A stretch of DNA of 64,000 bases from Trema orientale (taxonomy: Eukaryota > Streptophyta > Magnoliopsida > Rosales > Cannabaceae). The notes under the pieces were generated by a model. It saw nothing but the letters and a program-made list of their open reading frames with translations, was not told where the DNA came from and did no database searches. Positions 60,473 through 64,000 of the stretch are shown piece by piece. Each line of letters starts with the position of its first letter. The stretch's first letter is position 1. Location: positions 62,001-126,000 of the forward strand of contig JXTC01000664.1 in NCBI GenBank assembly GCA_002914845.1. Direction: 5' to 3'. Made by a program: the position numbers and the translations under genes.

Positions 60473-60614
60473 GTTGGAAAGACGCCGCTTGAAGCTGCGG
60501 CTGCTATTGTCGAAGATTATGAGCTTCCTTGCACAGCGAATGAATTAATCTCTGATATCACACCTTTGTTCTCCAATCAGTAAGAAACTGTCTGAACTTA
60601 TTCTTCATTCGTTT
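60473..60614 (+). pseudogene. FMN hydrolase (FMN/FHY) exon-intron fragment, duplicated
   Basis: 142 bp match positions 40754-40613 of the FMN/FHY gene (its minus strand) with three differences and no indel. It spans 107 bp of exon 2, from GTTGGAAAGACGCCGC to CTCCAATCA, then the splice donor GTAAGAAAC and about 35 bp of intron. Because the intron is included, this is a DNA-level copy and not a retrocopy. It lies in the leader intron of the CBP60 gene, antisense to it, has no start codon in frame and cannot make an enzyme. Confidence 0.93.
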
Positions 60615-61552
60615 ATGCAAAAAACTATACTATTCTTCATAATGTTACGTGGAATGAGAATAGCTTTTGAATATAGTAGTGGAAACCACTGCCTCATGCT
60701 TCCTTAACTTTATCATCATCACCACCATCATATATTTATATCTTTATCGACTAAATACACAAAACGCAAATACGCATTATCTCTCAAAAGCAATATTGTT
60801 CCTCCTCAGGTGCCTTTTCTTTTTACACATATTTTCATTACTCTACCATCCATAATATATGATGACTTCTCTCATTAAGCCCTCCCACTGCCTATTCATT
60901 CTCATCACTACGTTTCTTAATTTCCTCCTTACAGCTCGAACTAGCTAGGACAAAATCAAACAAACGTGTGTAATTATTCCTTCAGCAAAGAATACGGAGA
61001 GAACTGAGAACCATAGAATGACTGATATATAAACGTCCTAATATTGGATTTGGATAGACCTTCATTCAGTAAAATGGTTCTGTACCCTTAATGCTTAGAC
61101 AAGCAATGAATCTAGATTTAAACTTGGTAGACATTGGATTCAAAGATCAAATGCCTGAAGGTGTTAACAAGTATAGGAATGATTCTAGAAACCCAAAAAA
61201 AATGGGTTACAATATAAATAAAAAATAAGAGTTTCATATAAACGAGAAAACTGAGAACCATAGAATAGATTTTTCAAGTTTTAACCTCCTAACTCAGCCA
61301 CCAAAATCAAAACCCAAGACCCAAGAAATATTGAAAAGTAAAGCAAAACCCAAGACTCTAAGAGATAATAGAGAGTGTGTACGTACGTGCTTGACTGCTT
61401 GGAAGTACCGGTTCGAAGCTGGAGTTGTGGACGGTGGAGGAGCGACTGCGTCTGCCGTCTGCGGAGCTGCGCGGAAGTGGAGCCGTGGAGGTGCGAGTGG
61501 CTGTGAAGGTGGATGGTCTGGGCAAATCTAAGTGTGAGAAAATGGAGATGTT

Positions 61553-61577
61553 AGAGAGAGAGAGAGAGAGAGAGAGA
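61553..61577. repeat. (GA)n microsatellite, (CT)n on the CBP60 strand
   Basis: About 12 GA units within the CBP60 leader exon, followed by a (GT)n run at about 61601-61614. On the coding strand it is a CT-rich leader element, common in plant 5' UTRs. Confidence 0.85.
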
Positions 61578-61841
61578 ACAGATCTAAGATTCTAAGAGAG
61601 TGTGTGTGTGTGTGTCTCTCGGCTCAGAGTGAGAGATGAATGAGCGCTTGAGTGAGTTGATTGGGTCAAAATGGAATGGAACACGGAATGAATTTGATAA
61701 GAGCAGAGACTAGCAAAGAAAAAGTGAAAAAAAAAAAAGAAAAGAGGCGAGAGCAGGAAAGTGAAAGTGAGAGCTCTCAGAAATAATTTTCCCAGAATCT
61801 GAGAAGTTTCCACGAAGGCTCTGCGAATTTTCTCGCTAACT

Positions 61842-61857
61842 TATATTTATATATATG
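61842..61857 (-). promoter_or_regulatory. probable TATA box of the CBP60 gene
   Basis: Read on the minus strand: CATATATATAAATATAA, about 30 bp before the CT-rich leader begins. Position and composition suit a core promoter. Confidence 0.5.
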
Positions 61858-61869
61858 CAGAGCCCCTTT

Positions 61870-62700
61870 TTGTTCCAAAAGAGAAAAAAAAAAAAAAAAA
61901 ACTATAAAACATAAAAAATGTTTTGTTCTTTATTATCATGTGTAACATGAGTTGTTGCTAAGATTCCTATCCATTCTTTCGTATATGTGCTTTGTCTTAG
62001 ACAATACCCTTTTGCCCTTGCTTTAACATAAATGGTGTAGTGCAGACAGGGTTGGGACCGATTGACAAACACTGGTGCAAATCCAGCACTAAAGCACAAG
62101 AAAAGAAGCAGATATATTTTAGGTCCCCACTTGTATTTATTCAAAGTTGTAAGTATGCAATCATTCCTATTTCCTATTACTCGTCTCTTTTCTTCGGTAC
62201 AAACAAGTAATGAATTGGTGAGGATCAGATTCATGTGGGGATCACAACCCAGACTGCATCGAGTAAAAACCCTGTTAAAATTCAAAAACATTATATGGGC
62301 AGAATCCATTTGAGAGGGCCCCAAAGGTGGGGTTGAGATAGTAGTGCAATAGCGTGTGTGTGTGTGTGCGCGCGCGCGCGCGCATATCGAGTGGGATGGA
62401 GGAACCTGCTCATATCACTACAGTCCGTGCCTAGATGGATCTGGCCAACATGACAATCCATGTCTGAGGTCACAGCAGAATAGAATCCACACCGTTACTT
62501 AATTATCGAGTATAAGGACAGTTTAAACATACAAAAGGTTGCTTTTACGACGAAGAAAAAGAACGAGTGCTTGGATAAATATGACGATTTTGACAGAAAC
62601 ATCACTCCTAAACGCAATTATGGCATTAACCAAGTGGACCCCTCTTCATATGTCTTATCCCTTAGAACCACATGATCTTAACTCTAGTAAAAGATAGCAG
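61870..62700. other. intergenic between CBP60 promoter and the Rrp17-like gene
   Basis: No gene supported. It contains an A homopolymer at about 61887-61902 and an alternating purine-pyrimidine tract at 62354-62383. A minus-strand frame at 61902-62324 has no recognised domain or exon context. Confidence 0.45.
62354..62383. repeat. (GT)n(GC)n alternating tract
   Basis: About seven GT units run directly into seven or eight GC units. Alternating purine-pyrimidine DNA of this kind can adopt the Z form. It lies about 435 bp downstream of the stop of the Rrp17-like gene. Confidence 0.9.
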
Positions 62701-62817
62701 TCAGGTCAGTAGAAGAGAGAACGTGAGGACTGCAGCCACACAGATTTGACAGGTACTTGCGGCACAGCCAAAAGCCACAAGCCAATCAAACAAGACCATG
62801 GGGAAGTTCCTCGGCAG

Positions 62818-63798
62818 CTACCGCCCATTCTTGCTCTTTTTCTTATTGTTTCCCTTCTTTTTGTCGCTTCTGTTCCGAGACTTGGAACGTGATTTGTGTC
62901 TAGCAACTCTCTTGAATGGTTTCTTCTTAGTCACAGGCACCTTGTGCTTTTGATGAGCTTCAAATGGTTGGGCAACAGGTCTCTCTATCTTTTCACCTGG
63001 AAAGATCTTGTCATCGCGAGAGATTTCGCTTGTTGTCACTGTGATTTTCAGTTCATCATTGTCATATGTTGTTGTCCCTTTAAACAATAAAAAACCACCA
63101 AAAACAGATGTCAGTTAAGCACAAAACTAGTGGATTACAAGATAAATTATACTCTAAACAGAGGCATTTATAATTGGAAAGAGAATGTGCAGGAACATTT
63201 AAGCGCTGTTGATGCATCCAATATTATCAGATTCAGCATGGCTTCTTGATTTAGTCAAGTGAAGTCATCTTCATGACCAGTCACAAAAAAAAGTAATTCT
63301 TGAAGGTAAGGTAACTCAAAACATGTTCTCTGAATTTAATGGTGCTTCCTTTCCAATCGAGTTAACAGGTATTGGGATCATATGTGATGGTCAGAAGACA
63401 ATGTTGTTTTGTCCCTCTGGAATTTTAGGGAGAATATTATGAAAATAGTATGTCGTATCACTTGTGTTCAACCAGAATGATTACCATTTGGAATTATGTC
63501 CCTTAAGCCATTATAGCAAAGTAAGAGCTATTTGGCAAGTGGACTGGCAAACCCAACCCAAGGACCTGACCCAATTGAGCTAACATGTGGTACATTACTA
63601 CTGTAACAGAACCAACATAGACTTGTACCAATATATGTTTGAAAGCAACAGATTGAGAATAGAAACAATACCAGATACCGATGCAACTGGCTTGCTATCT
63701 TCATCCTCCTCATTGTACTCGTGGTCACTGCCATCATGTGCTGAATCAGAGGCTGGTGGAGCTTCACCGTACAACGCGAATTCTCTTTCTAGCTTTCT
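62818..63798 (-). CDS. probable Rrp17/Nol12-like nucleolar protein, C-terminal two exons (partial)
   Basis: Exon 63798-63672 encodes RKLEREFALYGEAPP then an acidic stretch (HDGSDHEYNEEDEDS) and PVASVSG. Exon 63077-62818 continues TTTYDNDELKITVTTSEISR and ends in a strongly basic tail (KSRSKSRNRSDKKKGNNKKK) with a TAG stop. The junction is in phase. The KxKLEREFALYG helix end, the acidic middle and the lysine-rich tail fit plant members of the Rrp17/Nol12 family of ribosomal-RNA processing proteins as I recall them. That assignment is by memory of the family and is not certain. The N-terminal exons lie beyond 64000. The basic tail suggests nucleolar localisation. Confidence 0.5.
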
Positions 63799-64000
63799 CT
63801 GCAACATAACTTACTAGTTACTACATGAGAAAATGAATGCATGAAGAACAAGAAAGATAAGTAATTGCCGATAGGAAGTAGGACTTTCAGATTTATTAGT
63901 CATGACTCAAAAACCTCCCTTTCTCACCCTCTCCTCCCTTGTATCTTCAAAATCCATTTAATATTACTCTTTTCCAAATCCCCCCTGTACATGGTTTCCC

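Larger units (their letters stand above)
59934..61815 (-). other. spliced 5' leader of the CBP60 gene with a 1.4-kb intron
   Basis: Read on the minus strand, a less AT-rich first exon (from about 61815 to about 61385) ends in CAAGCACGTACGT, a splice donor. TTTTATTTTAG at 60009-60019 is a matching acceptor before the exon 60008-59933. The 1.4-kb intron contains a fragment of the FMN hydrolase gene (60473-60614) and a partial internal repeat (GAGAACCATAGAAT near 61010 and 61254). The plus-strand frame at 61331-61531 overlaps the leader and is not taken as a gene. Confidence 0.6.

Noticed and set aside
61331..61531. 66-codon plus-strand frame near 61.4 kb
   Set aside because: It lies antisense in the less AT-rich leader exon of the CBP60 gene and shows no family resemblance.
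1..64000. CRISPR array, bacterial operon or insertion sequence
   Set aside because: The window is plant nuclear DNA with spliced genes. No regularly spaced repeat-spacer structure or bacterial gene was seen.

Overview
The window is AT-rich nuclear DNA from a eudicot plant. It has spliced genes with GT-AG introns, plant-only protein families (TRM/DUF4378, CBP60, EAR-type C2H2 zinc finger, bifunctional FMN hydrolase/riboflavin kinase), many MITEs and short retroposons, and draft-assembly gaps (N runs at 12062-12261, 27260-28005 and 53737-53823; single Ns at 23340 and 52675). The species cannot be named from the sequence.

Layout: 1-15080 is gene-free transposon-rich DNA. It holds two non-autonomous hAT elements with 8-bp target duplications, a long-inverted-repeat Mutator-like element, a poly(A)-tailed retroposon with a 14-bp target duplication, a foldback repeat and a MITE. 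From 15.1 to 30.5 kb lie a TRM6/7/8-like TON1-recruiting-motif gene (+), an uncharacterised plant gene (-), an organellar peptidyl-tRNA hydrolase gene (-, eight exons, C-terminus disturbed at a single N) and a GIS/ZFP-type single C2H2 zinc-finger gene (-). From 30.5 to 38.5 kb is intergenic DNA with MITEs, tandem duplications and SINE-like repeats.

From 38.5 to 53.1 kb lies a head-to-head pair: an intact bifunctional FMN hydrolase/riboflavin kinase (-, ten coding exons) and an APC4 gene (+, about 20 exons). A broken hAT transposase and a 240-bp inverted repeat lie between them. The APC4 copy carries at least five disabling lesions, although its exon-intron structure is intact. From 53.1 to 56 kb is transposon debris and a second poly(A) retroposon with a 14-bp target duplication. 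From 56.6 to 61.9 kb is a CBP60 calmodulin-binding transcription factor (-). Its long 5'-leader intron holds a 142-bp, about 98% identical fragment of the FMN hydrolase gene, copied with its splice donor and intron. At 62.8-63.8 kb are the last two exons of a probable Rrp17/Nol12-like nucleolar protein (-), whose start lies beyond the window.

The genes are ordinary, functionally unrelated plant genes and no operon-like system is present. I see no novel defence or biosynthetic system. The most unusual signals are the decayed APC4 copy, the recent FMN-hydrolase fragment in the CBP60 leader intron, and the pair of related short retroposons.
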